A DNA stretch of 29,702 bases from Pelagophyceae sp. CCMP2097 (GCA_026770575.1 MU657252.1:20201-49902), one strand, 5' to 3'; numbered from the stretch's first letter, positions 1 to 10,844 are shown. The notes: generated by a model not told the origin, from the letters alone. A program made the numbers and translations.

Positions 1-270
1 TATGTATCGGTGCGAGCACGACCCTCGTCCCGCGAGTCATTCAGCAACGTTATGTGGCGCCTGTGGCACGTCGCGCGGGTCTTTTCCAGGGTCCGACACC
101 CCGTTTGGGGGGGGGGTCCACGACCCTCCCCCCCCACCGAATTTGCGGGCCGAGGCGCGCGGGGAGGGTCTGCGTCCCCTCCCTCCCCACCTACCGAAAC
201 CCTCCCCCCTGACCCTCCGTGTCCGTACCGCAGAATGGGACATGGATATTGTGCTAGTAGGATTCCTACC

Positions 271-329
271 GTATTTAAAAAACTCTATAAAAAAGAGTCG
301 CTGACTCAGTCTCAGACTTTTTGAGACTG
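271..329 (+). promoter_or_regulatory. TATA-like boxes and hairpin upstream of the glycosyltransferase gene
   Basis: Two TATA-like stretches (TATTTAAAA and TCTATAAAAA, about 272-294) lie 85-105 nt before the ATG at 379. Just downstream, CAGTCTCA (307-314) and TGAGACTG (322-329) can pair as an 8-bp stem with a 7-nt loop, possibly in the 5' untranslated region. The rest of 1-270 is G/C-rich homopolymer-laden sequence with no gene I can support. Assignment as promoter is inference from position and composition. Confidence 0.35.
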
Positions 330-378
330 CTTCCGGATCCTGCGCCGCGGGGCGCTGCGCCCCCGCTGGTTTCGCGCG

Positions 379-1590
379 ATGCGCCTGTGGCCCGTGTCGC
401 TGCTCGCGTGGGCGGCCCACGGGCGCATGGGCGGGCAGCAATCGCGGGCGAATTGCGACTTTGCGCCGAACAACGCCAGCGTGTTCCAGACCCCCGATGT
501 GTTCCAGACCCCCGGCGCCGTGACCCCCGGCGACGGCGGCAGCGGTGCGTTTGGCGCCTTTTCCGCGGCGCTGCAGATTCGGTGCAAGACGAGCCTCTCG
601 CTGCCGTTTGCCGTGGGCCGCCGCGTTGGCGACTCGTGCGCCTGCCTTCAATTTCTCCACACGTACGCGCCGCTGCGCAGACGCACCCAGGGCGACTTTC
701 TGCTGCACACGGTCTGGATCGGCGACTGCAACAGCATCTTGGAGCTTTTGATCCGGTCGTTCATCGAGACGCAGTCCGACACTCAAACGCTCTGGGTCTG
801 GCTCAAGGGCGACGTTTCAAAGTGCTTTTTTAAAATGCGCCTCGACCCGAAAACAAACATCGTCTTCAAGCCTCTGACTGACTCTAAGCTCAGCGCGCTC
901 TGCGACGGCGAGACGGAGCCTCGAAACTGCGCTTCCTGGGCAGACCTGGAAAGTCGTGCCAAGCCGCCGAGGATCGCGCACCACTCCGGCTCTTTCCAGC
1001 CCAAACTCGGCGACGTCACGTTTCTTTCGGATCAAATAAGGCTGCTGGTGCTGTGGCGTTACGGCGGGACGTACGTCGATTCAGACATAGTGTTCCTAAG
1101 AGACCTCAACCCCTTCCTCGGCATCGTCCGCGGCCGCGACTTTGCCTACAGGTGGGAGCGGCAGGCGCATTTGAACAACGCCGTAATAGGCTTCCGTGCG
1201 AAAAGTCCGAACCTGCTCAAGGTTTTTAACAAAGCGAGGGAGCTGCGCAACGCTTCCGTTGATTTATTCAGCGGCCGCACGATCACAGAGGCCTGCGACG
1301 ATCTCATCGCGTTCCCGTCGACGTTGTTCGACCCGGCCTGGCTGGCTTCGGTGCATCTTCATCAACCAAAGTATAGATGGTGGCCCGACCGCCGAGGCTC
1401 ACTCGACGCGTTTTGGGCCGAACCCAGAATGGAAACTGTTTTTTGGCCCGGCGCGATCCTCTACCACGCCCACCTCCATTCAAAAGACCTCGCCGACGTC
1501 CACCCGATGTCCCACTTTTCCCACATGCTCCAGACACTCCGGAGCGGACGGAGGAAATCGGAGGGGCTCAATTACGCGCTAAGCGGCTGA
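379..1590 (+). CDS. GT32-like glycosyltransferase (sugar-binding DXD family)
   Basis: The single-exon protein of 403 aa is likely a type II or secreted glycosyltransferase acting in the secretory pathway. A short hydrophobic N-terminus (residues 1-18) could be a signal or anchor. The diagnostic block lies at residues about 213-243: SDQIRLLVLWRYGGTYVDSD, where D234-S235-D236 is the metal and nucleotide-sugar binding DXD motif of the OCH1/A4GALT-like (Gly_transf_sug) family. A later NNAVIGF stretch also matches the family fold. Residues 34-44 hold a short VFQTP tandem duplication. The start is the first in-frame ATG after the TATA-like sequence. Donor and acceptor sugars cannot be told. The stop codon lies 32 bp from the stop of the convergent ankyrin gene. 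Family confidence is high; substrate is unknown. Confidence 0.85.
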   Translation: MRLWPVSLLAWAAHGRMGGQQSRANCDFAPNNASVFQTPDVFQTPGAVTPGDGGSGAFGAFSAALQIRCKTSLSLPFAVGRRVGDSCACLQFLHTYAPLRRRTQGDFLLHTVWIGDCNSILELLIRSFIETQSDTQTLWVWLKGDVSKCFFKMRLDPKTNIVFKPLTDSKLSALCDGETEPRNCASWADLESRAKPPRIAHHSGSFQPKLGDVTFLSDQIRLLVLWRYGGTYVDSDIVFLRDLNPFLGIVRGRDFAYRWERQAHLNNAVIGFRAKSPNLLKVFNKARELRNASVDLFSGRTITEACDDLIAFPSTLFDPAWLASVHLHQPKYRWWPDRRGSLDAFWAEPRMETVFWPGAILYHAHLHSKDLADVHPMSHFSHMLQTLRSGRRKSEGLNYALSG

Positions 1591-1622
1591 GGTATGTATG
1601 CCGTTGGGGAAATTCTGGACGG

Positions 1623-4600
1623 TCATTCGGCGTCGCCGCCGGCGATGAAGTCGAGGGGCCAGTTGCCGTTGCGCGCGAGGCGGATGCACTCGGCGAAGTC
1701 GCCATCGCTGATGGCCCAGGACATCGCGTCCAACTGCGCGGCCGCAGCCAAGTGCCCGCAGTCCCGCGCGACTTTGCGAGCCGTCCGGCCCAAAAGGTCG
1801 CGCTGCGTCGCGTCGGCGCCGGCAGCGAGCAAAGCGGCGACGGCGCCCCTGGCGCCCACTCTGGCAGCGGCGTGCAAAGGTGTGGCGCCGTCGACGTCGG
1901 CGGCGTCCAAAGCTGCGCGCGGCGCCGAGCGCGCCAGCAGATCGACGCACGCCGCGTGGCCGCGCGCGGAAGCGTGCCACAGGGCGGACCGCTTGTTTGC
2001 GTCTTGCGTGGCCACATCAGCTCCAGCGGCGAGTAAAAGTGCCACCGCGTCGGCGTCTCCCGCGACGGCGCAGACGCACAGCGCGGTGGCGCGCGTCTCG
2101 CCGTGCGGCGCGTCGACGTCAAACGCGCGCACCGCCAAGGCGCCCAAGACCGCGCCCAAAGTGGCTAAATCAGGCGCAGCACAAGCCCTCAAAAGAGGAG
2201 TCTCCGCTGCGGAGAGCCTTTTCGCGTCGCGGCAGGGCGCCAAGGGATCGGCGCCCGCGCGCACGAGCGCGGCCACCGCCCCCGAGTCGCGCTGCGCCAC
2301 GGCCAGCGATAAAGCCGCGTCTAAAGGTTGCTGCCCGACGGCCGCAGGCGCTTCGCCCCCGACAGCCGACTGCGCGTCCGCGCGCCGTTTCCAGTCCTGC
2401 ACGGCCGCGCAAACGTCGCGCACGAGCTTGAGCTCCGCCTTTGGCTCGGCGTCGTCGAAGCAGGCCCGTTCCAGCGCGGACCGTCCAGCGACGTCACGCG
2501 CCGTCGCATCCGCCCCGGCGGCGAGTAAAGCGTGCGCGACGGCGACGTGGCCGCGGGAGAGAGCGCGCATCAAAGCCGTCTCGCCGTCCAGAGCGCGCGC
2601 GTCGACGTCGAAGACTGCCACGCGTTGATCTAAGAAGATTCGGACCGCGCCAAGGTCGCCCGATTCAACAGCCAGTACAAAGGGAGTCGTCCGCGGCCGC
2701 GGCGCGTCAAACGAGTCGTGGACCTCTGCGCCCGACGCCGTCGAAGATTCGTCGGACTCTCCGCCGCTGGTGGACCGCGCGCGGCTTTGGTCAGGGTGAC
2801 CGTCGACGCGTCCGTCATGCGAGAAGGAAACGTCGGCTTTGGACAAAGCACTGTCGCGGTCGCAGACGTCGCAGGCCGCCAGAGGCTCGGCCGTGCGCAC
2901 GAGTAAAAGCTCGGTCAGGGCGTGGCGGCGCCGGGATACCGCGATGCGGACTAGTTCAGACGCGTCCCGCGGCGCCGGCAGCACGTCCCCTCTAGCGCGC
3001 AGAAGAGCCTCGGCCGACGCCGGCTGCCGCGCCGCCGCCGCCGCAGATAAAGCGGCGCAGCATTCTCTCGTGACGGCGGCGGTCTCTGCGGGCGTCAGCG
3101 AAGCGGACCTTTGCCCGTTTTTGTCTACCGGCCGCTGCCCGTCCGCCCACGCCGCCGTCGCCGCGTGCTCCAGCGCGGCAGCGATGACGTCGGCCCGGCC
3201 GCACGCCGCCGCACGAGTCAGGACCGTCTCACCGGATCTAGTAGTAGTGGAGATGGCGTAAGATCCTTTGGAGACTAAACGCAAAGCCGCGTCAAAGTCC
3301 GCATTCAGAATGGCCCACCTCATCACGTCCAGGCGCCGGTCCGCCCCGCGGCCTGACGAGGCGCAGCCGTCGCGCGCGTCGCGGCCGTTTGCGTCTTTGG
3401 CGTCTGCTAGAGCGCCCGCGCCAAGTAACAAAGCCACCACTGCACCGTCGTCGGCCGCCGCGGCCACGGCCAACGGCGCTGCCCCTGCAAGGTCCGGCGC
3501 GGCCAAGAGCCGGCGCCGCTCCGAGTCGTCCGCGGCGTGCAGCGCGACGAGGACGGCGACGGCGTCGTACGCACCGCACGCAGACGCCACGTGCAACGGC
3601 GTATGCTTCGACGCGTCTACCGAAAACGCCAGCCCCGCCTCGGCGTCGTCGCGGCCCGGGGCCATTCTCGGCGGCGGCCGGACTCCGACTGCCTTGCGCT
3701 CGTACCGTAAAAGCGTCGCCAAAGATTCCACACGATCCGCCGCCGCCGCCGCGTGGAGCGGCGGCACTTTCGCGAGAAAGGCGCGCCGCAAAGTCGCCAA
3801 CGCGCCGGCTTCGTCGTCACCCAAAAGAGTTTTGACCATGGTCGGGCCGCGGGGGGCCGGCGCGCAAGCCGCGCGCGCCAGAGCCGTGAGAGCCAAAGCT
3901 TGCGCGCCAGCGTAGCCGTCGCTCGGGAGCGCCGCGTCGCCGCCGGCGCCGACGCACAGCGCCGCGAGGCCAGAGTCGCCGACGTCGACGGCGAGTGCGA
4001 GTAAAGCCGCCAACGACGCAGAGTCCGCTGCCCCAGCAGCCATCTTGCGCAGTAAAGCCGTCGCGGCGTCCGGCCGCCGCGACCGCGCCGCCGCCTCCAA
4101 AGCCCCCTGCCCGAGCGCGGCCGCGATGGCTGGTGCAACTGAGAGTAAAGCGTCGACTCCGACCGCGTCGCCGTGCTTGGCCGCCGCCCCAAGGGCCAGT
4201 GCACCCGCGCCGCGGTCCAGTTGGAAGTTGCCCCGCCTCGCGAGTAAAGCGCACCTCGAAAAATCCCGAGCAGCGATTGCGAATCTCATGGCGTCGAGTT
4301 GAGCCGACACCGCCAAGTGCCGCGCGGCCGCCGGGCGCACGTCGCCGTCAAAGGCGTGGGGCGGCAGCGTAGGGACTTCGTTCACGGCGTCCACCTCGTC
4401 CTCCTCGTCGTCCGCTGGCACGTCTTCCGCGGGCACGGCTTCGAAAGGCGTTTCGGTTTCGCCCGGCGGAGTGCCGTCGTCAGAGGCCGGCGGTTCGGCG
4501 ACCGACGACGGTGGCTTCTCCGCGGGCGACGGCGGCTTCTCCGCGGGGGGCGATGGCGGCGACGGCGGCTTGGCGACCGGCGACGGCGGTTTCGCAGGCG

Positions 4601-7600
4601 GCGACGGCGGCTTTGCGAAGTCGGCGGGCGCGCTCGGCGCGTTTCGCGGCACGGCTGCGCCGGACCGCAGCAGCGCGGCGACTGCGGCCGGGTGATCCGC
4701 GAAGACCGCAGCTTCGAGGGCCACAGTCTCCTGCGAGTCTGGTGCCGAAGACGTTCTCGGCCGCGGCCCGGCGCCGGCCTCGAGCGCGCGCGCGTGGTCG
4801 AGCATGACGCGGATAACGCTTGCGTGGCCGCACCTTGCGGCGAGCGTCAGCGCCACCGCGCCCGTCTCGTCGGCTTTCGCAAGCGCGTTGGCCCCCGCGC
4901 GCAGCAAAGCGGCGACGGCGCGCGGGCGACCGGCCATGGCCGCGGCGCCGAGCGCGGTGAGCAGCCGCGGCGGCGCCGCAGAACGCGTCGACCAGTCGGG
5001 TTCCCCTCCCAAAGAATGCAACAAATCAATGTCAAAAGCATTTGAAGCGTGGTGCGCCAGCAGCGCTGCTAAGACTGCCGTGGCGTCGGGCGACTCGCGG
5101 TCCGTCGACGGCCACGACGGCCCCGCGGCGGCATCAACGTCGGCGCCGTCGTCGAAGGGCGGCCAAGCTCCAGAGGCAATAAGTAGAGGCGTGTACCCTC
5201 GAGCGTCGGCGTGCAGCGCGTCGGCACCGCGGCGCAGTAAAAGCGCTGCCGCGTCGCCGCGCCGCGCCGCGCCGCCGACGAAGAAGGCCGCCGCGGCCAC
5301 CACGAGGAGAGGAGACTCGCGCAGCTCGTCGTCTGAAGAGTTGACGTCAGCCCCGGCGTCCAAGAGCAGCTCGGCAAGGTTGCGCGGCGGGGCGTCGGCG
5401 CGCGCCGCTGGGGGCACGGGGTCCATCAGACTTCCCGACCTCGCGGCGGCTAAGAGTGGAGCTTCGCCGTACGCGTCAGTTCTGTTTGCATCTGCGCCCG
5501 CGTCCACCAGTCTCTGCGCCGCGCGCGCGTGCCCCAGGCGGCAGGCGACGATCAAAGCCGTCGGCGCGCCGTCGCTTAGCCCGGCCGGCTCGTCGACCTC
5601 GTAATTGCCGCGGTCGACGTAGCGCAATGTCGCGGCGTCGTCGCCCGCGAGAATAGCGGCACGGAAGCGGCCCAACGTGTTTGCAATCAGCACATCACCC
5701 GCTTCCATCGCCATGGACAGAGGACGCTTCGAGGCCTCGGTGCGCGTCGGCGTCAGGTCGGCCTCGATGGGCAGGCCGTTGTTTCCCTTTGACGTTCCCT
5801 TTGAAGCCGAAGCGCCGAACCGCAGCAGAGCCCCAACGGCCCCCTTTGCCCGCGCAGCCGTGGCCACGTGGAGCGCCGTCGCGCCCGACGCGTCGACGGC
5901 GTCGACGTCGAGCATCTCGTCGGCGGCCGCATGAACGCCGTCCGCGCCCACTCCCGTGGACGTCCGCCGGCCGAACGAGAGCAAAAGCTCGACATTCTCC
6001 GCGCGGTCCGCCTCCGCGGCGTAGAACAGCGCCGTCCTCCCGCGGTCGTCGACGTGCTGCAAACGTGCGCGCAGCGTCGCGCGCCGCGCGCGCGCGGGGC
6101 GGCGCTTGAGAGCCGCGTCAGCGGCGAGGTCGTGAGCACCCAGGAGCCTAAGGGGTAAAGGTGAAGGGTGGACGGTGCGGGGGTTAGACTTACGTGCGAA
6201 GCACGGCCGAGGCCTCTGGGAGGGCTGCGGCGAGCATGAGGGCGGTGGCGCCGTGGGTGCCGTGGGGCGCGTCGACGTCGAATTCCAGGTCGGCTTTGCG
6301 CTGAGAAGAGAGCATCACTATCACCAAGTGCGCGTCGCGCGCGTCGGCGGCGGCGATGGAGAGCGGCGACTTTTGCTTGAGAGTGTCTCTGATCAAAGCG
6401 TCTGCGCCGTTGCGAAGCAAGAGCGCGGCCACGTCGCGCGCCGCCGCCGCGGCCACGGGCAGCGCCCTCGACCGCGCGGCAGCCTCGGCGGCGCGGTACA
6501 GCGCCGTCGCGCCGGTAGAGTCGCGCGCGTCGATGTCGCACCGCTGGGTCGCGAGCACCTACGCGAGAAGGTAAGGCGGGGTACCGAGAAGGTAAAGGGC
6601 AGGCTCTGTGAAAGGCCCCCCGCCAACCGGCACCCCGGCGTCTCCCTCTTCTTTGATCGTCCCCGTGGTTCCGTCGATGCATGCGGTTCCCCAGTTCGCG
6701 GCGGACGCGGTTGGGTGCGAGCTTTGCGACGTGCTCGTCTCCGCGGGTGGCGCAGGCCATGAGCGGAGTGCACCTCGTTGCTCCGTGGTCCGCGTGGTTC
6801 GCGTCCGCCCCCAAAGTCAGCCACAGTTCCACGCCACGGCCGTCGCCGTTGTGGCAGCACCGCAGCAGCGCCGTCCACCGTTGCGCCGGGGCCAGGGCGC
6901 AGACGTCCGCCGGGAAGTTGCGAAGCTCGCTTTTTTCATTTCCGTCAGCATCCGCGTCCACGGCCTCGCCCGTCGAGTCGCGCAGGACCTGCCTCACCGC
7001 CGACGCGAGCTCGGCGGCGTGCGCCGCGTCGAAGACGGGATCGCCGAGAGCGGCTCTGAGCTCGGCAGTCTTCGCCACCAAATCAGCGGCGCGCCTAGAC
7101 CCGCTCCTCGTCAGAGCTTCCGGCCGCACCGTCACCGCCGCCGCGTCCGACTGCAGCAGCGCCGCCACGGTGGCGACGCGGCCTTCCGTCAAGGCTAATT
7201 GTAAAGGCGTGTTGCCCCCACCATCTAAAGCGTCCACGTCCGCCCCGGCATCGGCCAGCGGCGCGACGACGCTCGGCCGGCCGCGCAGGGCGGCGTGGTG
7301 CAGCGCCGTGCGGCCGTTGACTGCTCGGGTGACGTCAGCAGCGATCTTGACAGCGACGCCTTTCGAGTCCATCGCCGTCGCACCCAAAAGCAACGCCGCC
7401 ACCACGTTTGCGTGTCCGGCGACGGCGCCGGCACATAAAGGCGTCGAGGGGTCGAGGCCGAACTCGTCGTCAATGTGAGCAACCAAGTCCCAGCGGAGGT
7501 CCGGGTCCTGCTGCTGAGCGGCTAAAAGTGCAATCCTCTGCATCAACGCAGTCGCCACGTCTCCCGCCCCGCCGCGCGCCGCCGCGAGCAAAGGCGTCTC

Positions 7601-8629
7601 GCGCGCGTAGTCGGCGAGCGTCGGCGACGCGCCCGCGAGGAGCAGCGCTTCCGTGGCGGCGAGCGAGTCGGCGCGCACTGCACCCAGCAAAGGCGTCTCG
7701 GCGACGGCGTGGGCGTCGTCGCCGTCAAAGTGCAGCGCGTCGGGCGGCGGCGCCGCGTCGGAAGCCGCCGGGCCGTCGGGGCGCGCGCCGAGTGCGACCA
7801 ACGCCGTGACGATGTCCGCTCTACCCGCACGAGCCGCCGCCAGCAGCGCAGTCACGCCGCGGTCCGAAGAGTCGCGCGCCACGTAGTCGATCTAAAGCGT
7901 AAGGTTTCAAAGGGGGGCCTCTCTTTCGCAAAAGGGGCAATTCTTACGTCGAGTCGGCCGCGCCTCAAAGCGAGGAGGGCCTGCTCGACTTTCGCGGGCC
8001 GTTCCGCGAGGGCCCGTTCGAGCTCGTTGGCGTCGCGCTCCTTTTCGCGCGCCTCGCGGAGGGGCTCCAAGAGCGTGTCCAGGTCCGTCGTCGCGACTTT
8101 TGATAGAAGACCGTACCATTTCTCGCACTCCGAGGCGGTGATGCAGTCCAGGACTCTTTTCTTGCCCGACGCGGCGTTGAAGTCACCCAACGAGATGCAA
8201 AAGGGCCTAATACGCCACTCGGAAAAGCGCCCCTTCAGAAAAGCGCCTCGAAAAGCACCCTTCCGCGAAGGGCGTTTGGGCTTAGAAAAAAAGGACCCCG
8301 CAAAAGGCGCACCTCCCCGGCTGCGGGGCCTTGCCGACGGTGGTGCCGGCGGTGATGGTCATCTCTTTTGCGTAGCGCGTCGTCGCGCGCGGGTGGCTGG
8401 CATTGTCGAGGCGCAGGTTCAAGTTCTCCAGGGCGGCGGTGACGCGGAGCCACTTGCCGCCGCCGACGTACGTGCCCTCGCGAGTCAGGACCTCGACCTG
8501 CCCCGCGTGCCTCAAAGCGATGGGGGCGCCGTCCGTCCAGGCACGGTCGCTCGTAGACGAGTGCGGCCGCGGCGGCGTGGACAGCGAGGATAGCTCCATC
8601 GCGCGCTCCGACGAGGTCGGCTGCAGCAT
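1623..8629 (-). CDS. Giant PH domain-ankyrin repeat protein (five exons)
   Basis: Reconstructed exons on the minus strand: 8629-8313, 8206-7948, 7891-6731, 6558-6194 and 6147-1623, giving about 2,208 aa in one open frame. Introns are 8207-8312 (GTGCGC donor), 7892-7947 (GTAAGA), 6559-6730 (donor GTCGCA, uncertain) and 6148-6193 (GTAAGT). Residues about 40-142 form a PH-like domain that only becomes continuous after splicing and ends in ECEKWYGLLSK. A charged helical linker follows, then roughly two dozen ankyrin repeats (TPLxxAAxxG, VxxLLxxGA). A proline-rich PPSPPAKPPSP linker and an acidic stretch (about residues 1200-1275) split the ankyrin runs. A non-ankyrin unit of the type LDAMxWAIxxxDFxxCxRLAxxGN recurs four times, the last at the C-terminus. 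It is probably a membrane-associated scaffold. The start is uncertain: an ATG at 8778 could begin an earlier exon. Confidence 0.8.
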
Positions 8630-8986
8630 CCGGCGCAAAACAGGCCACCGCCGCCGCCGAGGCACGATGCGGCGCTCTTCGACCAGTCGTAGCCTTTTCC
8701 AATCAACGGAACGCGCTTCACCTTGAAAAGGAATTTTTCGATTTCTTTTCTGTGTCCGCGCCGTTCTTCGTCAAACATTCGGGGCGGACGAGTCCCTCGA
8801 GAGGACCGAAAACAGACGTTAGGCGTGTTGCCCAGGCGCTCGTCGAACGCTGCCTCGCTCCCGCCCGCGCGTCGGCGGAATGTCGGCGGGGATTCTTTCG
8901 GGAGGTTCCGGGAGGTCAGAAGTCCCTTCGGCCCCGTCCACGACACGCGTCGCGTAAGCCACCCCCCGTCGACGAGGAAGGTGTTT

Positions 8987-10256
8987 TTAGGCGAGGACCA
9001 TGTCCTTTTTGTCGACGACGACGCCGGGTTCGCCGATGTGGTCTTCGACGAGCTGAAAACATTCTGCGGACCTCGAGCCTGCGATTTTCCGCAAATCGTC
9101 TGCTGAATACAAAACGCGCCCTCGCGCCACCGCGCCGCCGCGCGCGTCGACGACTGCGACGACGGCGCCGATCTGGAACGACCCGTCGATTGAAGTGACG
9201 CCGACTGCCAGCAGCGATCGAGCCTATGAGCGGCGTCGATGCGGGAAGATGATGGCCCGCGAAAAGGAAGGCTTACGCAGTTGCTCAGGACTTCGGCGGC
9301 GCCTACGCCGACGCGGGGTGCTCGCTCGCGGCGTACACAGGGCAGTTCGCGGCGTACACAAACTCACCGTCGTCTACGCAAATCGTCCCCGCGGGCGCGT
9401 CCAAATCCGTCTTGTCCAGAAACCCAAACTTGCGCGCCTCCGCCAACACATCTGCGACGTGGTCGTCTACGACGCCGCGGCCGTCGAGCCAGTCTGCTAA
9501 TTGGACTAAGTAGTCTACGTTCCGCCCTGAAGGGCCTCGCGATGAAACGATCTGCTTCGCTATCACCCCCGCATCCGCGGGCCCGAGGTAGCACGTCGCC
9601 GCGTCGGTCTTGGCGGCGTCGGTGACGACGTAGGCCACGACGTCACGCACCGCGGGTTCCGTATTGCTTCCGTGGGAATACAAGTCTAAACACCTCTTAC
9701 TATACATTTTCTCCCGCCGGTCCATGTTCTTCAGAATCTCCCCCGCCCGCCCCGCGGGCAGCAGAAAGGCACACCCCCAGCACCTTTCGCCTTCGTAAGG
9801 CTCTAAAGTGACCGCGCGGCCGGGCGACCCGGAGACGCCTCGATGTGATTCATCTCCTAAATGGAACCTTCGCGCAAAACCGTTGACGTAGCCCACGACG
9901 GCCCTTTCAAAGGCGAAGCCGGGCCGCCACAAGATGCTTCCGTAGCCGAAGATCCATATGTCATCGTCTCCCGAATGCGGACTGCCGACGCACGCTTCCT
10001 TGGGCGCATAGGAATGCGCGCCGGTCCGCGCGCTGTGCCGATCACGCGCCGTCGGCCGCGGCGGTAGAGGCGCCGGTGGTTGAGCGGGCTGCGGTTGGCG
10101 GAGGATGGCGTTGAGCGTGTCTCTAAGCCAAAGTAGGCTCTGCCTCGAAGCGTCGCTCGACAGGTCTTCGATGGATACCCAAGCAGCAAAGTCGTCGATG
10201 CGGCTCGCCGATTCGTCATCAGAGGCGTCGGCGGCGGGCGCGTCAGCGGGGCGCAT
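8987..10256 (-). CDS. ChaC-type gamma-glutamylcyclotransferase fused to a glutamate 5-kinase PUA domain
   Basis: Exons are 10256-9368, 9302-9277 (26 nt) and 9223-8987, joined by introns 9303-9367 (GTGAGT..GTAG) and 9224-9276 (GTAAGC..ATAG). The result is 383 aa with no internal stop. Residues about 99-275 are ChaC: WIFGYGSILWRP (101-112), a conserved E182 in MDRREKM as the expected catalytic glutamate, and NVDYLVQLADW near 247-256. ChaC enzymes cleave glutathione to 5-oxoproline and Cys-Gly in the cytosol. Without splicing the ORF stops at 9303. With splicing, GTICVDDG runs into AAEVLSNCARSLLAVGV and continues through LYSADDLRKIAG to VVVDKKDMVL, which is the C-terminal PUA domain of ProB-type glutamate 5-kinase. 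The amino-acid kinase domain is absent. The first about 98 residues are unrecognised. The ChaC call is very sure; the fusion rests on clean splice sites and domain continuity. Confidence 0.82.
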
Positions 10257-10427
10257 CGCGTCGGCGGAGATGCGACCCTTCGAGCCTTATACCAAACTGC
10301 TCGAGCCTTGGACGTATGCGCACCGCCGCGGAGCAGGCCGAGGGCGCCCTCGACGTGGGCGGGGATCCTCGCTCGCAGGCGGGCGGTTGAGCACCAAGCG
10401 TCCGATGCCGCGCGTTGACGAGGAAGT

Positions 10428-10465
10428 TGACGTCAAGTGACGTAGAGTGTGACGTAGAGTGACGT
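10428..10465. promoter_or_regulatory. Cluster of TGACGT (bZIP/CRE-type) sites upstream of the ChaC-PUA gene
   Basis: One full palindromic TGACGTCA (10428-10435) and three further TGACGT cores (10438-10443, 10450-10455, 10460-10465) sit in 38 bp, 170-210 bp upstream of the ChaC-PUA ATG on the minus strand. TGACGT is the core recognised by CREB/ATF and plant-type bZIP factors. The function here is inferred from density and position. Confidence 0.5.
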
Positions 10466-10844
10466 TTCGTACCGGTTTGGGCGACGCTATAGATTTTCAA
10501 TGACTTTGCATTCCTGAAAGGTTCGACGTTTTTTTAAACTTCAATTGAAATCCGTTCAACCGGCTGGGCAGCCGTGCGGTTAGAAGTGCGATCGAGGCGT
10601 CCGGCCTTGCGGTCGAGGCGTCCAGCCCGAGGCGGGGCCCATCTTCGCACAGCCGAACACTCCTTGTGGGGCCGGCCCCACCAAGGGTGGATTTTAAGCA
10701 AGCAACACTGCCCGACATCGCATCCGTATGCCCACACTGTGTCGGCGGCGCAGCTCCGATGCGCGGCTCCCTCGATGCGAGACTCGAGCAAGACGTCATG
10801 AAATTACGGATCAAAGTTTGGCGTCCGAGGCTTGTGGGCGCTTT
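10466..10844. other. Intergenic gap with no recognised gene
   Basis: This lies between the upstream regulatory region of the ChaC-PUA gene and the stop codon of the beta-propeller-like gene. It contains a partial duplication of TCGAGGCGTCC (about 10583-10625) but no ORF with a convincing protein, no tRNA-like fold and no repeat shared with the rest of the window. Confidence 0.4.

Noticed and set aside
1594..2628. 344-aa plus-strand frame opposite the ankyrin exon
   Set aside because: Alanine/serine-rich antisense shadow of GC-rich ankyrin codons; no family signature.
5753..7882. Long 709-aa minus-strand frame as one gene
   Set aside because: Its first half is a true exon of the ankyrin gene, but after about 6730 it runs through an intron and then out of frame through the next exons, giving arginine-rich nonsense.
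8207..8312. Introner element with terminal inverted repeats
   Set aside because: The intron contains several short CGCCCTT/AAGGGCG-like inverted words, but no defined terminal repeats or target duplication could be shown.
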